From Flavobacterium sp. 9 (GTDB lineage Bacteria; Bacteroidota; Bacteroidia; Flavobacteriales; Flavobacteriaceae), in NCBI RefSeq assembly GCF_002754195.1, contig NZ_PEEU01000001.1, forward strand, positions 4,526,001 through 4,590,000: a stretch of 64,000 nt of DNA, given 5' to 3'. A model generated the notes under the pieces. That model worked only from the letters and a program-made list of their open reading frames with translations, did not search any database and was not told the DNA's origin. Positions within the stretch are counted from its first letter, which is position 1. Each line of letters opens with the position of its first letter. Below are positions 15,769 through 24,516 of the stretch, one piece after another. The translations under genes and the position numbers were made by a program.

Positions 15769-17091
15769 TTAAACTTCTTCAGATTTCTTCCCAAAATCTT
15801 TTGGGAAAATTAAAAAACGTGATAAAATAAGACCTGGAATCGTAGCGATTATTACCCAAATAAAGAAGTGTTCATAACCTAAATATTTTTGAATAAAACC
15901 ACTTAACATTCCCGGAAGCATCATTCCTAATGCCATAAAACCTGTTGCAAGTGCATAATGTGCTGTTTTTGATTCTCCTTCGGCAACATATATTAAATAC
16001 ATCATAAAACCTGTGAAACCAAAACCGTATCCAAATTGTTCAAGAATTACAGTAATGCAGGTATATAGATTTAAAGGAGAGTTAATTTCGAAAAAATAAA
16101 AATTTAAATGAAGATGAAAAAGCTCTTGCGGCTGAAAATGAGCTAATCCAATAAAACCAAGAATAGGCAAATGCATGGCAAGAAACATTGGAAACATCCA
16201 TTTAGTCAGACCGTGTTTTGAGAGTGCGATTCCGCCTAAAATTCCTCCAACGGTTAAAGCAAAAATCCCTAAAGTTCCATAGATTATTCCAACGGCTTCA
16301 GTATCTAGTCCCATTCCGCCAATTTCTTTTTTATCAAGTAAAAACGGAGTTAACATTTTTAGTAACTGAGATTCACCAAGTCTGAAAACAAGTATAAAAG
16401 CCAGAATTATTCCAATTTGTTTTTTTTGGAAGAAACTTATAAATATAGTTGCAAAGTTTTGATGATGTGCTTTATCGGTACTTTCTGATGCATTTATTTC
16501 GTCTTTTGGAGTAAAAATGAAATTGTAAATCGTAATAAATGTCATTAATAAACCAACAAAAATCATGGTATAAGACCAGGCTTTTGTATTGTCACCATAT
16601 TTATGTTCTAAATAGCCGGCAAGCAAAACAATTAATCCGTTTCCGGCAAGCATCGAAAGTCTGTAAAATGTGCTTCTGATTCCAAGGAAAAAAGATTGCT
16701 GTTCTTTTGGTAAAACCAATAAATAAAAGCCATCAGTCGCAATATCATTCGAAGCCGAAGCAAAAGCTGCGACCCAGAAAATTGCTAAAGTCATTATAAA
16801 AAAGCCACTCGCAGGAATCGTAAATCCGACCAGTAAAAAGGCAATCGAAATTAATAATTGCATCGATAAAAACCATTTTCTTTTAGTTCCCGTCAACTCA
16901 ATAAACGGACTCCAAAGCGGTTTTATAACCCAAGGTAAGTATAATAAACTGGTATAAACGCCAATGTCTTCGTTTGAAATACCCAGATTCTTGTACATAA
17001 TTACAGAAACTGAGATAATTACGGCATATGGCAAACCGGATGCAAAATTTAGAAACGGAATCCAGAACCAGGGTTTATTATCTATTTTCAT
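15769..17091 (-). CDS. AmpG-like MFS permease for muropeptides
   Basis: This 440-residue protein has about twelve hydrophobic helices. The N-terminal pattern (FASGLPYAVIISVSVIMYKNLG, then PWVIKPLWSPFIE) and ASNDIATDGFYL match AmpG, which imports GlcNAc-anhydroMurNAc peptides and disaccharides across the inner membrane using the proton gradient. It overlaps the glycosidase gene upstream by 14 bp and is followed by the small TPR gene. The neighbours AnmK, MurQ and NagZ act directly on what AmpG imports, which supports the call. Confidence 0.85.
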   Translation of the reverse strand: MKIDNKPWFWIPFLNFASGLPYAVIISVSVIMYKNLGISNEDIGVYTSLLYLPWVIKPLWSPFIELTGTKRKWFLSMQLLISIAFLLVGFTIPASGFFIMTLAIFWVAAFASASNDIATDGFYLLVLPKEQQSFFLGIRSTFYRLSMLAGNGLIVLLAGYLEHKYGDNTKAWSYTMIFVGLLMTFITIYNFIFTPKDEINASESTDKAHHQNFATIFISFFQKKQIGIILAFILVFRLGESQLLKMLTPFLLDKKEIGGMGLDTEAVGIIYGTLGIFALTVGGILGGIALSKHGLTKWMFPMFLAMHLPILGFIGLAHFQPQELFHLHLNFYFFEINSPLNLYTCITVILEQFGYGFGFTGFMMYLIYVAEGESKTAHYALATGFMALGMMLPGMLSGFIQKYLGYEHFFIWVIIATIPGLILSRFLIFPKDFGKKSEEV

Positions 17092-18652
17092 CAGGTTGTG
17101 CAGGGGTATAGATTTTATAATTCTTTTTTAAGTCGATTGCAGTCGGTGTACTTTCGTTCGCAAAATAATCAATAAATGTTACAGCGCAAGCTTTGTACTG
17201 TTTCATTTTTTCGGCAGGAATAGAAAATACAATTGTTCCGTCATATTGATTAACCGCGATTTTGTCAACTATTTTCGAAGGATCATTAATATCTACATTA
17301 GAGACATTTTCTCCGCCGTAAATTACCATATAACGAACCTGAGTGTTCAATGGAGATTTAATATTTAATACATATTTATTAGTGCTGTCTTTTTGAAATT
17401 CATTTAAAACCGGAATATCAATTACAATATGTTTCAAATTAGGAACCGCAGCCGGAAGTGCCGGATATTTATATTGGTTTTCTGCTAATAAACGAACAAC
17501 ATCAAAGTTTTTATCTATGAACCATTTAGAACTGAAATAGGCGCTTCCGCCAACATTTTTAAAACTTCTGGCAAAATCAACCTGATTTGGAATTTCAGTT
17601 GCAAAGTTCCAGCTTTTGTCACCGTCGCCTCTGATTTTATAAGAAGCGTGTCCAATATAAATGGCAGTATTATTAGAATTTTCAGACCACCATTTTACTA
17701 ATTTCGAATAAGAAGCTCTCGGATTATTCATGCTCCAATACAATTGAGGCGCGATATAATCAATCCATTTTTGGTCCATCCATAAAACAGGATCTGCATA
17801 CAAATCATCGTAATTTGCTGTCGATTGAGTTTCAGAACCTTTTGGATCTACTGATTTATTACGCCAAACCCCAAACGGACTTATCCCGAATTGTACCCAA
17901 GGTTTGCTTGTTTTAATCATTGTCGAAATAGTGTGAACAAAGTTGCTCACATTGGCACGACGCCAATCGCCAAGGCTTAAACCTGCGCCATATTTTTTGT
18001 AAGATACAGTATCATTAAATGTTTTTCCGGGAACAGTATAAGGATAAAAATAATCATCAAAATGAATTGCATCGATATCGTATTTATCGACAACTTCTTT
18101 TACAACTTTAGTCAAATGTTCCTGAACTTCAGGCAAAGCAGGATCATAATAGATTTTTCCGCCATATTCAATCATCCATTCCGGATGTTTAAAAATGTCG
18201 TGATTTGGGCTTAATTGTTGTTTGTTTAGATCGAAAGTAGCACGATAAGGATTCAGCCACGCGTGAAATTCGAAACCTCTTTTGTGTGCTTCCTCAATCA
18301 TCCAAGCCAATACATCATAATACGGATTTGGTGCCTGACCTTCTTTCCCTGTTAAAAATCGAGACCACGGAGCAAGTTCTGAAGGATAAAGAGCATCTCC
18401 AACACTTCTAACCTGAACAATTACGGCATTATAGTTTAGTTTTTTATAAGCGTCTAAAATCTCAATATAATCTGCTTTTTCTTTTTCTACACCATCGGTG
18501 GCAGTTTTTGGCCAGTCGATATTTACAACGGTTGCAATCCAGACACCTCTAAATTCGTTTTTAGGATGTGCAGTTCTTTCCTGTGCATTGGATTTCCATC
18601 CAAAGAAAAATAAAAATATAATAGAGAATAATAGTTGCTGATTTTTATGCAT
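17078..18652 (-). CDS. Exported GHL10/DUF187 glycosidase (DigH/YddW-like)
   Basis: This 524-residue protein has an N-terminal signal peptide ending at KSNAQ, then the GHL10 TIM barrel: FRGVWIATVVNIDWP, YNAVIVQVRSVGDALYPS, FEFHAWLNPYRA and DAIHFDDYFYPY, with acidic catalytic candidates in the last motif. The C-terminal ~110 residues are beta-rich, like a fibronectin-type module. E. coli YddW, renamed DigH, is a published glycosidase that cuts peptidoglycan glycan strands lacking stem peptides. I infer a similar role in trimming glycan chains in the periplasm or at the cell surface. No lipobox cysteine is seen. The start gives 94 bp of spacing from the NagX-like gene. Confidence 0.85.
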   Translation of the reverse strand: MHKNQQLLFSIIFLFFFGWKSNAQERTAHPKNEFRGVWIATVVNIDWPKTATDGVEKEKADYIEILDAYKKLNYNAVIVQVRSVGDALYPSELAPWSRFLTGKEGQAPNPYYDVLAWMIEEAHKRGFEFHAWLNPYRATFDLNKQQLSPNHDIFKHPEWMIEYGGKIYYDPALPEVQEHLTKVVKEVVDKYDIDAIHFDDYFYPYTVPGKTFNDTVSYKKYGAGLSLGDWRRANVSNFVHTISTMIKTSKPWVQFGISPFGVWRNKSVDPKGSETQSTANYDDLYADPVLWMDQKWIDYIAPQLYWSMNNPRASYSKLVKWWSENSNNTAIYIGHASYKIRGDGDKSWNFATEIPNQVDFARSFKNVGGSAYFSSKWFIDKNFDVVRLLAENQYKYPALPAAVPNLKHIVIDIPVLNEFQKDSTNKYVLNIKSPLNTQVRYMVIYGGENVSNVDINDPSKIVDKIAVNQYDGTIVFSIPAEKMKQYKACAVTFIDYFANESTPTAIDLKKNYKIYTPAQPDENR

Positions 18653-18746
18653 TTCAATCTTTTTTAACAGAAACCAAAAATAGTTTTTTTAGATGAGTAT
18701 AAGAAATTATAATTTTAGAATAGTTCCTCTTGTTTTTTCGTCGAAT

Positions 18747-20015
18747 TTATACTTTAAAAATCATGCCCTTTTTGTAAAAATACCATAAAACACAACTCCA
18801 TAGAAGAATATATAGTACTGAATAAGTAAGGGACGATATCATTTGATTTTCAAAAAGTGGACTAATCCAGTATTGGTAGGCATAATCTCTAACGTTTATT
18901 TGTTCCGAAATATTTTCCGGGTTCTGAACTTTAATTAATGCAAGTGCGCGAGGCAATATTCCGGAAACGAAAAATACAATCATTGGATTTACGCCCCAAC
19001 TCAATAAAAATTTCGTCCATTTTTTGTTTTCCAATACATCTACAATATAGTAAATCAACGTAAGAAGTAAAAGTGCAATTCCAGCAGTAAATAAAACGTA
19101 AGAACTCGTCCAAAGCGCTTTGTTTATTGGGAAAAATACAGACCATAATAATCCTGAAAGAATTAATATAATACTGATGATTCCCATTTTTTTGGCGATT
19201 TCCAGTTTTGGCAAAGGCTTCAGAAGTAATTGCCCAATTAGTAAGCCAATTATTCCGTTTGCGATAGTTGGTATAGTGCTTAGAATTCCTTCTGGATCCC
19301 AGGTTTTAGTAGCAATATACATATGATCTTTTAGTAAAATACTGTCTAACCATGAAGCCAAATTAGTGATAGGTTCAAGGTTTGAGTAACCAATTCCCGG
19401 AACAGGAATCAACGTCATTATTGCCCAATATCCCAATAAAATTGAAGAACTCAGAATGATTTGAGTTTTTATAGTTGTTTTTAAATAGATAATCGAAACA
19501 AAGAAATACACAATTCCAATGCGTTGTAGAACGCCGGGAAGTCTCACGTCTTTAAAGTTTTCGTGTCCGCCATAAGCCAGAGTCAGAAAAATTATAAATA
19601 AACTAATAGCTAAAATTGTTTTGGTTTTTAACTTAAAATCGCCAATTAAAGCATATCCAACTATAAATGTAATCGCTAAACGAACAAGCAAAAGCGGAAA
19701 TCCATCCAATCCTAAAAAGTAAATACTATTAAAAAAGTACAAAAAGAATCCGAGGCAAATAATGCGCAACGAACGTGTTATTATTTTGAGAATATTTTCG
19801 GGTTTGTCTTGTTTAACAGGCATTGCCAAAGGAACTGCAATTCCTACAACAAAAATAAAAAACGGAAATACGAGATCAGCCAGCGTGCAGCCATTCCATT
19901 TTGCGTGATCGAGAATTGGATAAACATAATCCCAGCTTCCCGGATTATTCACAACCGTCATCAATAAAACGGTAAGTCCTCTTAAAACATCAACTGAAAT
20001 AATGCGATCTTTCAT
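18747..20015 (-). CDS. NagX-like membrane acyltransferase (DUF5009/HGSNAT family)
   Basis: This 422-residue protein with about ten to twelve membrane segments begins RIISVDVLRGLTVLLMTVVNNPG and continues HAKWNGCTLADLVFPFFIFVVGIAVPLA. This is the pattern of the heparan-alpha-glucosaminide acetyltransferase/DUF5009 family and contains the conserved region with the acceptor His. The family includes NagX of bacterial GlcNAc utilisation clusters. It probably acetylates a glucosamine unit using cytoplasmic acetyl-CoA, or transports an amino sugar; the exact role is not established. Its place between AnmK and a glycan-cleaving enzyme supports action on peptidoglycan sugars. Confidence 0.83.
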   Translation of the reverse strand: MKDRIISVDVLRGLTVLLMTVVNNPGSWDYVYPILDHAKWNGCTLADLVFPFFIFVVGIAVPLAMPVKQDKPENILKIITRSLRIICLGFFLYFFNSIYFLGLDGFPLLLVRLAITFIVGYALIGDFKLKTKTILAISLFIIFLTLAYGGHENFKDVRLPGVLQRIGIVYFFVSIIYLKTTIKTQIILSSSILLGYWAIMTLIPVPGIGYSNLEPITNLASWLDSILLKDHMYIATKTWDPEGILSTIPTIANGIIGLLIGQLLLKPLPKLEIAKKMGIISIILILSGLLWSVFFPINKALWTSSYVLFTAGIALLLLTLIYYIVDVLENKKWTKFLLSWGVNPMIVFFVSGILPRALALIKVQNPENISEQINVRDYAYQYWISPLFENQMISSLTYSVLYILLWSCVLWYFYKKGMIFKV

Positions 20016-20349
20016 TTTTCTATTTTATTTAATTCGTTTGGGGCAATTATTTTTAACACATTGTCTCGAAGCTTAATATAATTAAGTTAAGCTTTTAGAA
20101 AATAAAATTAATCTCGCAAAGGCGCGAAGTCGCAAAGTTTTGTCATTTCGACCGAAGGGAGAAATCACACGCGTAGCTCGACAAAGATTGGCGACATTAC
20201 TTTACGGAGTTTCTTGTGTGATTTCTCCCTTCGGTCGAAATGACAATATTGTATTTAGACTTTGCGACTTCGCGACTTTGCGAGAGATTTATTCGCCATC
20301 GTCCCGACGCTTCGGGATAGATTTTTTCTTAACTTCATGACATTCTATA
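20016..20349. other. Intergenic gap filled by a nested palindrome
   Basis: No gene is supported in this 334-bp gap. The open frame at 20140-20340 is an artefact of the palindrome at 20109-20290. The rest is AT-rich. Confidence 0.7.
20109..20290. repeat. Composite nested palindrome (two repeat families)
   Basis: The inner arms TGTCATTTCGACCGAAGGGA... (20141-20170) and its exact complement (20216-20245) form a perfect 30-bp inverted repeat around about 45 bp. The outer arms read AATCTCGCAAAGGCGCGAAG (20110 on) and CTTCGCGACTTTGCGAGAGATT (20269-20290). Related inner arms occur at 23309, 41073, 41340 and 51120, and related outer arms at 23411 and 51029. Confidence 0.85.
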
Positions 20350-21558
20350 TTAATTGGGTAATGAAATTTTCCCCATAGTTACAGATGGGATTCCTTGATG
20401 AGAACCAAAATTAAAATCTTCTCCCGCTACAGTTTGATTGGCAAGAATGGCAAATAAAACCGCTTCTTTGGCATCGCCTGAAATTCCTAAATCATCACTT
20501 TTGTGAAATGTACAAGGCAATAATTCTTTTAACCATTTTACTAATAATGGATTATGCGTTCCTCCGCCAGACATATAGATTTTGAAATCTTCAAGTTTAG
20601 AAGCGCTTTTTTTAACAGCATAATGAATGGCTTCGGCAATTGTTTCGGCACTAAAACGCGTTAAAGTCGCCAATAAATCTGATGCTGAAATTGTATCAAT
20701 ATTGCTTTTTGCCAAAGCAGCTTTTACATAAGCTTCGCCAAAAAGTTCCGGACCAATAGTTTTTGGAAATTCCTGACTGAAAAATGTATCGTCTTTCAAG
20801 TTGTCTAATAACGATTGATTTACAGTTCCTTGTTGCGCGATTTCGGCATCTTTGTCGTAACTTTTTTCAGGAAAATATTGTTTTGTAAAAAGATCAATTA
20901 AGGTATTTCCGGTTCCGGTATCGGTTACAAAAGTTTCTTCGGCATTTAGGGAAGCGGGTAGAAAAGTAAAATTGGCAATTCCGCCCATGTTAAGCATAAT
21001 GCGGTTTTCGCCCTTTTTTCCAAATAAAAAATAATCGCCATAAACCGCCAATGGAGCGCCTTCGCCACCTGCTGCAATATGTTTTTGTCTAAAATCAGAC
21101 AAAGTAATAATGCCTGTTTTTACTGCAATATGATCGCCATCTCCAATTTGTAAAGTAGCATTTGGAAATTTTTCTTGTTGATGCAAAAACTTTGGCGCAT
21201 GCAAAACCGTTTGACCGTGCGAAGCAATTAAATCAATTTCATCAGCAGAAATATTTCGTTTTCTAAGAAAAGCGTTGATCATTTCGGCATGCAAAATACC
21301 AATCCATTCGTTAAGCATTACCAAATGCTGAAAATCAATTTCTTTCTTCGCAAAAACTTTACGGATCTCAATTTTAATTTCTTCCGAGTAATCGATAGTT
21401 TCAAATTGAGTTACTTTGACAGCGGTATTTTGGCCTGAGCCCGAAATTTCGCATAACGCAATATCGAGTCCGTCAAGCGAAGTTCCGGACATTAATCCGA
21501 TTATTTTTCGGGTTTCTTTTTGTGCGATTTGGTAAAGTGCGCTTATATTTTTGTTCAT
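20350..21558 (-). CDS. anmK: Anhydro-N-acetylmuramic acid kinase
   Basis: This 402-residue protein has the AnmK signature IGLMSGTSLDGLDIAL (nucleotide-binding and catalytic start), HGQTVLHAP, MLNMGGIANFTF and DTGTGNTLIDLF. AnmK opens the 1,6-anhydro ring of anhydroMurNAc and phosphorylates it to MurNAc 6-phosphate, the substrate of MurQ encoded two genes upstream. It is cytoplasmic and of normal family length. The N-terminal 15 residues before KIIGLMSG are somewhat longer than usual. It follows the sodium symporter after 68 bp. Confidence 0.94.
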   Translation of the reverse strand: MNKNISALYQIAQKETRKIIGLMSGTSLDGLDIALCEISGSGQNTAVKVTQFETIDYSEEIKIEIRKVFAKKEIDFQHLVMLNEWIGILHAEMINAFLRKRNISADEIDLIASHGQTVLHAPKFLHQQEKFPNATLQIGDGDHIAVKTGIITLSDFRQKHIAAGGEGAPLAVYGDYFLFGKKGENRIMLNMGGIANFTFLPASLNAEETFVTDTGTGNTLIDLFTKQYFPEKSYDKDAEIAQQGTVNQSLLDNLKDDTFFSQEFPKTIGPELFGEAYVKAALAKSNIDTISASDLLATLTRFSAETIAEAIHYAVKKSASKLEDFKIYMSGGGTHNPLLVKWLKELLPCTFHKSDDLGISGDAKEAVLFAILANQTVAGEDFNFGSHQGIPSVTMGKISLPN

Positions 21559-21626
21559 GAAAATTGAATTTTATGAAATCTGTTGAATTGAAATGCTAAA
21601 ATCAGATTATTTTACATAGAAATGAC

Positions 21627-23132
21627 TTAAAAAGAGATTTTTTCTTCAGAAGTTTTGCTTGTAAAATAAAGTCCGATATAAGTGAATAATCCGTTTAAGA
21701 TTATAAGTTCATTATCAAAAGTATAACCTATAATTGAAGCCGAATGTTCACTCACAAAATACGTCAAAATTGGAGCGATAATACAAATTACAGGCACAAT
21801 TTTGTCGTTTACGCGTCTTGATTTTTGTAATAATCCAAAAGCATATAATCCTAATAATGGTCCGTAAGTATAAGATGCCGCTCTGAAAATTAAAGCCACT
21901 ACAGAACTATCATTAAAAGAATTTAAGACAATAATCACGAGAAATAATAGTATCGAAAATCCAAAATGAACTAAATGTCTTCTTCTGATATTGTTGTTGT
22001 TTGAGAGATTTTCTGTTTTGTCCATTCCCATAAAATCCACACAAAATGAAGTGGTTAAAGCCGTCAATGCCGAATCTGTCGTAGCAAAAGTAGCGGCGAT
22101 AATTCCTAATAGAAAAACAAATGCCGGAACAATTGACAAATGATTCAATGCAATTTCCGGGAAAAGTAAATCTGTTCTTGGTTTTCCGGTTACTAAATCT
22201 AGCGGAGTTGAAATGCCGTTTTTGTTTGCGTAGATGTATAATAAAGCGCCTAAACTTAGAAAAATAATGTTGATAAGCACAAATACGCCCGTAAACGTAA
22301 ACATGTTTTTTTGTGCTTCGCCGATATTTTTGCAACTCAGGTTTTTTTGCATTAAATCCTGATCAAGTCCAACCATTGCAATGGTTACAAAGATTCCGCC
22401 AAGGATTTGTTTTACAAAATGATATTTGCTGGTTAAGAAATTATCAAAGAAAAATACTTGCGAATAGTTGCTTTTTCGAATGGTTGAAACAGATTCAATT
22501 ACGCTTAAATTCAAACTGTCGCACACAAAATAAATGGTGATAAAAACAGAAGTAACTAAGAAAAAAGTCTGTAAAGTATCCGTAATAATAATGGTTTTTA
22601 AACCGCTTTTGTAAGTATATAAAAATATTAGAGTCAAGGCTAAAAACACCGTCATAGGAAATGGAATTCCATAAAAATCAAAGACATAACGCTGTAAAAC
22701 AATAACCACTAAATACAATCGAAATGCCGAACTTACGGTTCTGCTTACCAAAAAAATCGACGCAGCAGTTTTATAACTGTTTGTTCCCATTCTTTGTTCG
22801 ATATAACCGTAAATAGATGTAAGGTTCATTCGATAATATAACGGAAGTAATACTTTGGCGATAATAATAAACCCAATCGCGTTTCCTAAAATGAACTGAA
22901 AATACTTGAATTGTTCTCCGTTTGGCGATCCGACTTCGCCAGGAACCGAAATAAAAGTCACGCCGGATAATGCGGTTCCAATCATTCCAAAAGCAACTAA
23001 ATACCATTTAGAATTTTTATTGGCTTTAAAAAACGAATCATTGTCTTGTCCTTTTTTACTTATGACTTGAGAAATGAGTAATAATAGTCCAAAATATACG
23101 ATGATAAAAATTAAGATGGTGCTTGAAGACAT
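21627..23132 (-). CDS. Sodium:solute symporter (SSS family)
   Basis: This 501-residue protein has about thirteen membrane helices. It starts STILIFIIVYFGLLLLISQ and carries GTALSGVTFISVPGEVG, the sodium-site region of the family, and GIIAATFATTDSALTALTT, a strongly conserved SSS motif. It couples sodium entry to uptake of a solute such as a sugar or sialic acid-like compound. Its place between MurQ and AnmK suggests MurNAc, anhydroMurNAc or another cell-wall sugar as the cargo, which is an inference from context. Confidence 0.87.
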   Translation of the reverse strand: MSSSTILIFIIVYFGLLLLISQVISKKGQDNDSFFKANKNSKWYLVAFGMIGTALSGVTFISVPGEVGSPNGEQFKYFQFILGNAIGFIIIAKVLLPLYYRMNLTSIYGYIEQRMGTNSYKTAASIFLVSRTVSSAFRLYLVVIVLQRYVFDFYGIPFPMTVFLALTLIFLYTYKSGLKTIIITDTLQTFFLVTSVFITIYFVCDSLNLSVIESVSTIRKSNYSQVFFFDNFLTSKYHFVKQILGGIFVTIAMVGLDQDLMQKNLSCKNIGEAQKNMFTFTGVFVLINIIFLSLGALLYIYANKNGISTPLDLVTGKPRTDLLFPEIALNHLSIVPAFVFLLGIIAATFATTDSALTALTTSFCVDFMGMDKTENLSNNNNIRRRHLVHFGFSILLFLVIIVLNSFNDSSVVALIFRAASYTYGPLLGLYAFGLLQKSRRVNDKIVPVICIIAPILTYFVSEHSASIIGYTFDNELIILNGLFTYIGLYFTSKTSEEKISF

Positions 23133-23458
23133 TTTGGTTTTGGATTAGTTATGAAATTATTTTTTAATTTGGTTGGTGTAATTTAAAAGTTCAATTAAAC
23201 ACAAATTTCACGAATTGTCACTAATTTATTTGTGAAATTAATTTGTAATATTTGTTGCCACATGAAAGTCCAATTAGACACAATAGTCCCGAAGCTAAAA
23301 CACAATATTGTCATTTCGACGGAGGAGAAATCTTCGTAAGTCGCTCGACAAAGATTAAAGATTTTGCATGCGGAGTTTCTTGTGGAGATTCCTCGTTCCT
23401 CGGAATGACAAAACTTCGCGACTTTGCGAGAGATTCACTTTTTAAACTATTCTCTACT
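23133..23458. other. Intergenic gap with palindromic repeats
   Basis: The 326-bp gap between murQ and the symporter holds no gene. It contains an AACACAAATTTCACGAATTG-type stretch near 23197-23245 (related to 24359-24462) and the palindrome at 23309-23436. Confidence 0.65.
23309..23436. repeat. GTCATTTCGA-type palindrome with one outer arm
   Basis: TGTCATTTCGACGGAGGAGA at 23309 is answered by GAGATTCCTCGTTCCTCGGAATGACA ending at 23410. Between the arms the sequence CTCGACAAAGATT matches the core at 20178-20190. The following CTTCGCGACTTTGCGAGAGATT (23414-23435) is the same outer arm as at 20269-20290, but its partner on the left is absent. Confidence 0.75.
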
Positions 23459-24280
23459 TTATTTCTTAGCGCTATTCTCCTGTAAAACAGCTCTGACGCT
23501 TTTGTGTTTTTGCAGTAATTCGGCAGCAAGATCGTGTTCGATATTAAGTTCTTCCATGATCATTTTAATGGCTCTTTTTACTAATTTTTCGTTAGACAAT
23601 TGCATGTCAACCATTTTGTTGCCTTTGATTTTTCCCAGTTTAATCATAACCGAAGTTGAGATCATATTTAAGGTTAGTTTTTGAGCGGTTCCGGCTTTCA
23701 TACGAGTACTTCCCGTTAAAAATTCAGGACCTACGACGACTTCTATTGGATAATCGGCGACTTCAGCAATTAAACCTTTGCTAATGCAGGAAATACTACC
23801 GGTTTTAATGTTGTTTTCTTTTGCTTTTTTGAGTCCGCCTAAAACGTACGGCGTGTTTCCCGAAGCAGCGATTCCGATAATAAAATCCAGACTCGAGATT
23901 TGATGTTTGGATAAATCCTTCCAGGCTTGTTCGGTATCGTCTTCAGCATTTTCGACTGCTTTTCTTATTGCAGTATCTCCACCGGCAATAATTCCGATAA
24001 TCATATCGTGTGGAACGCCAAAAGTTGGAGGACATTCAGAAGCATCCAGAATCCCGATACGTCCGGAAGTTCCGGCTCCAATATAAAATAACCGTCCGCC
24101 AAGCTGCATTTTTTTTACGATTGCTTTTACCAGTTTTTCAATCTTCGGAATTTGTTTTTCAACAATAAGTGGTACTTTTTTATCTTCGGTATTTATGTTT
24201 ATGAGCAATTCTTTGGTGCTCATTTGGTCTAAATTTTTATACAGAGATTCTTGTTCAGTTTCAGGGTTTTTGTTTGGCAT
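23459..24280 (-). CDS. murQ: N-acetylmuramic acid 6-phosphate etherase
   Basis: This 273-residue SIS-domain protein has the MurQ signature FYIGAGTSGRIGILDASECPPTFG, with the catalytic Glu in ASEC, and EVVVGPEFLTGSTRMKAGTAQKL further on. It cleaves the lactyl ether of MurNAc 6-phosphate to give GlcNAc 6-phosphate and D-lactate in the cytoplasm. The length is slightly short of the usual ~300 residues but all core motifs are present. It sits between SusD and the sodium symporter in the peptidoglycan-sugar locus and directly follows AnmK in the pathway. Confidence 0.95.
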   Translation of the reverse strand: MPNKNPETEQESLYKNLDQMSTKELLININTEDKKVPLIVEKQIPKIEKLVKAIVKKMQLGGRLFYIGAGTSGRIGILDASECPPTFGVPHDMIIGIIAGGDTAIRKAVENAEDDTEQAWKDLSKHQISSLDFIIGIAASGNTPYVLGGLKKAKENNIKTGSISCISKGLIAEVADYPIEVVVGPEFLTGSTRMKAGTAQKLTLNMISTSVMIKLGKIKGNKMVDMQLSNEKLVKRAIKMIMEELNIEHDLAAELLQKHKSVRAVLQENSAKK

Positions 24281-24358
24281 AACAAATAAATTGTGGTTAT
24301 TTTATAAAAAATCGGGGTATAGTGTTATCGTTTGGGCATAAATATTATGAATCAATTT

Positions 24359-24462
24359 TGAACACGAATTTCACAAATTAACACTAATTAGGTTTGTGAA
24401 ATTAATTTCGCAAACTAAGCTAGCCTATTAAAATTTGTGCAAATCTGTGAAATTCGTGTTTA
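24359..24462. repeat. Inverted repeat CACGAATTTCACA/TGTGAAATTCGTG
   Basis: AACACGAATTTCACA near 24360 pairs with TGTGAAATTCGTGTT near 24448-24462. Between the arms the words TTTGTGAAATTAATTTCGCAAA add smaller stems. It lies in the 236-bp gap between susD and murQ and could mark an mRNA processing or termination point within the operon. Confidence 0.75.
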
Positions 24463-24516
24463 CAATATTTATGTTGGACTATAAATGAATTATATCATAC
24501 CCCAATTTTACAATTT

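Noticed and set aside
20140..20340. 66-codon plus-strand frame (MSFRPKGEITRV)
   Set aside because: It lies in the nested palindrome at 20109-20290 and reads repeat sequence only.
23252..23529. Open frames on both strands beside murQ
   Set aside because: They cover the palindrome at 23309-23436; neither has gene-like composition or a plausible start.
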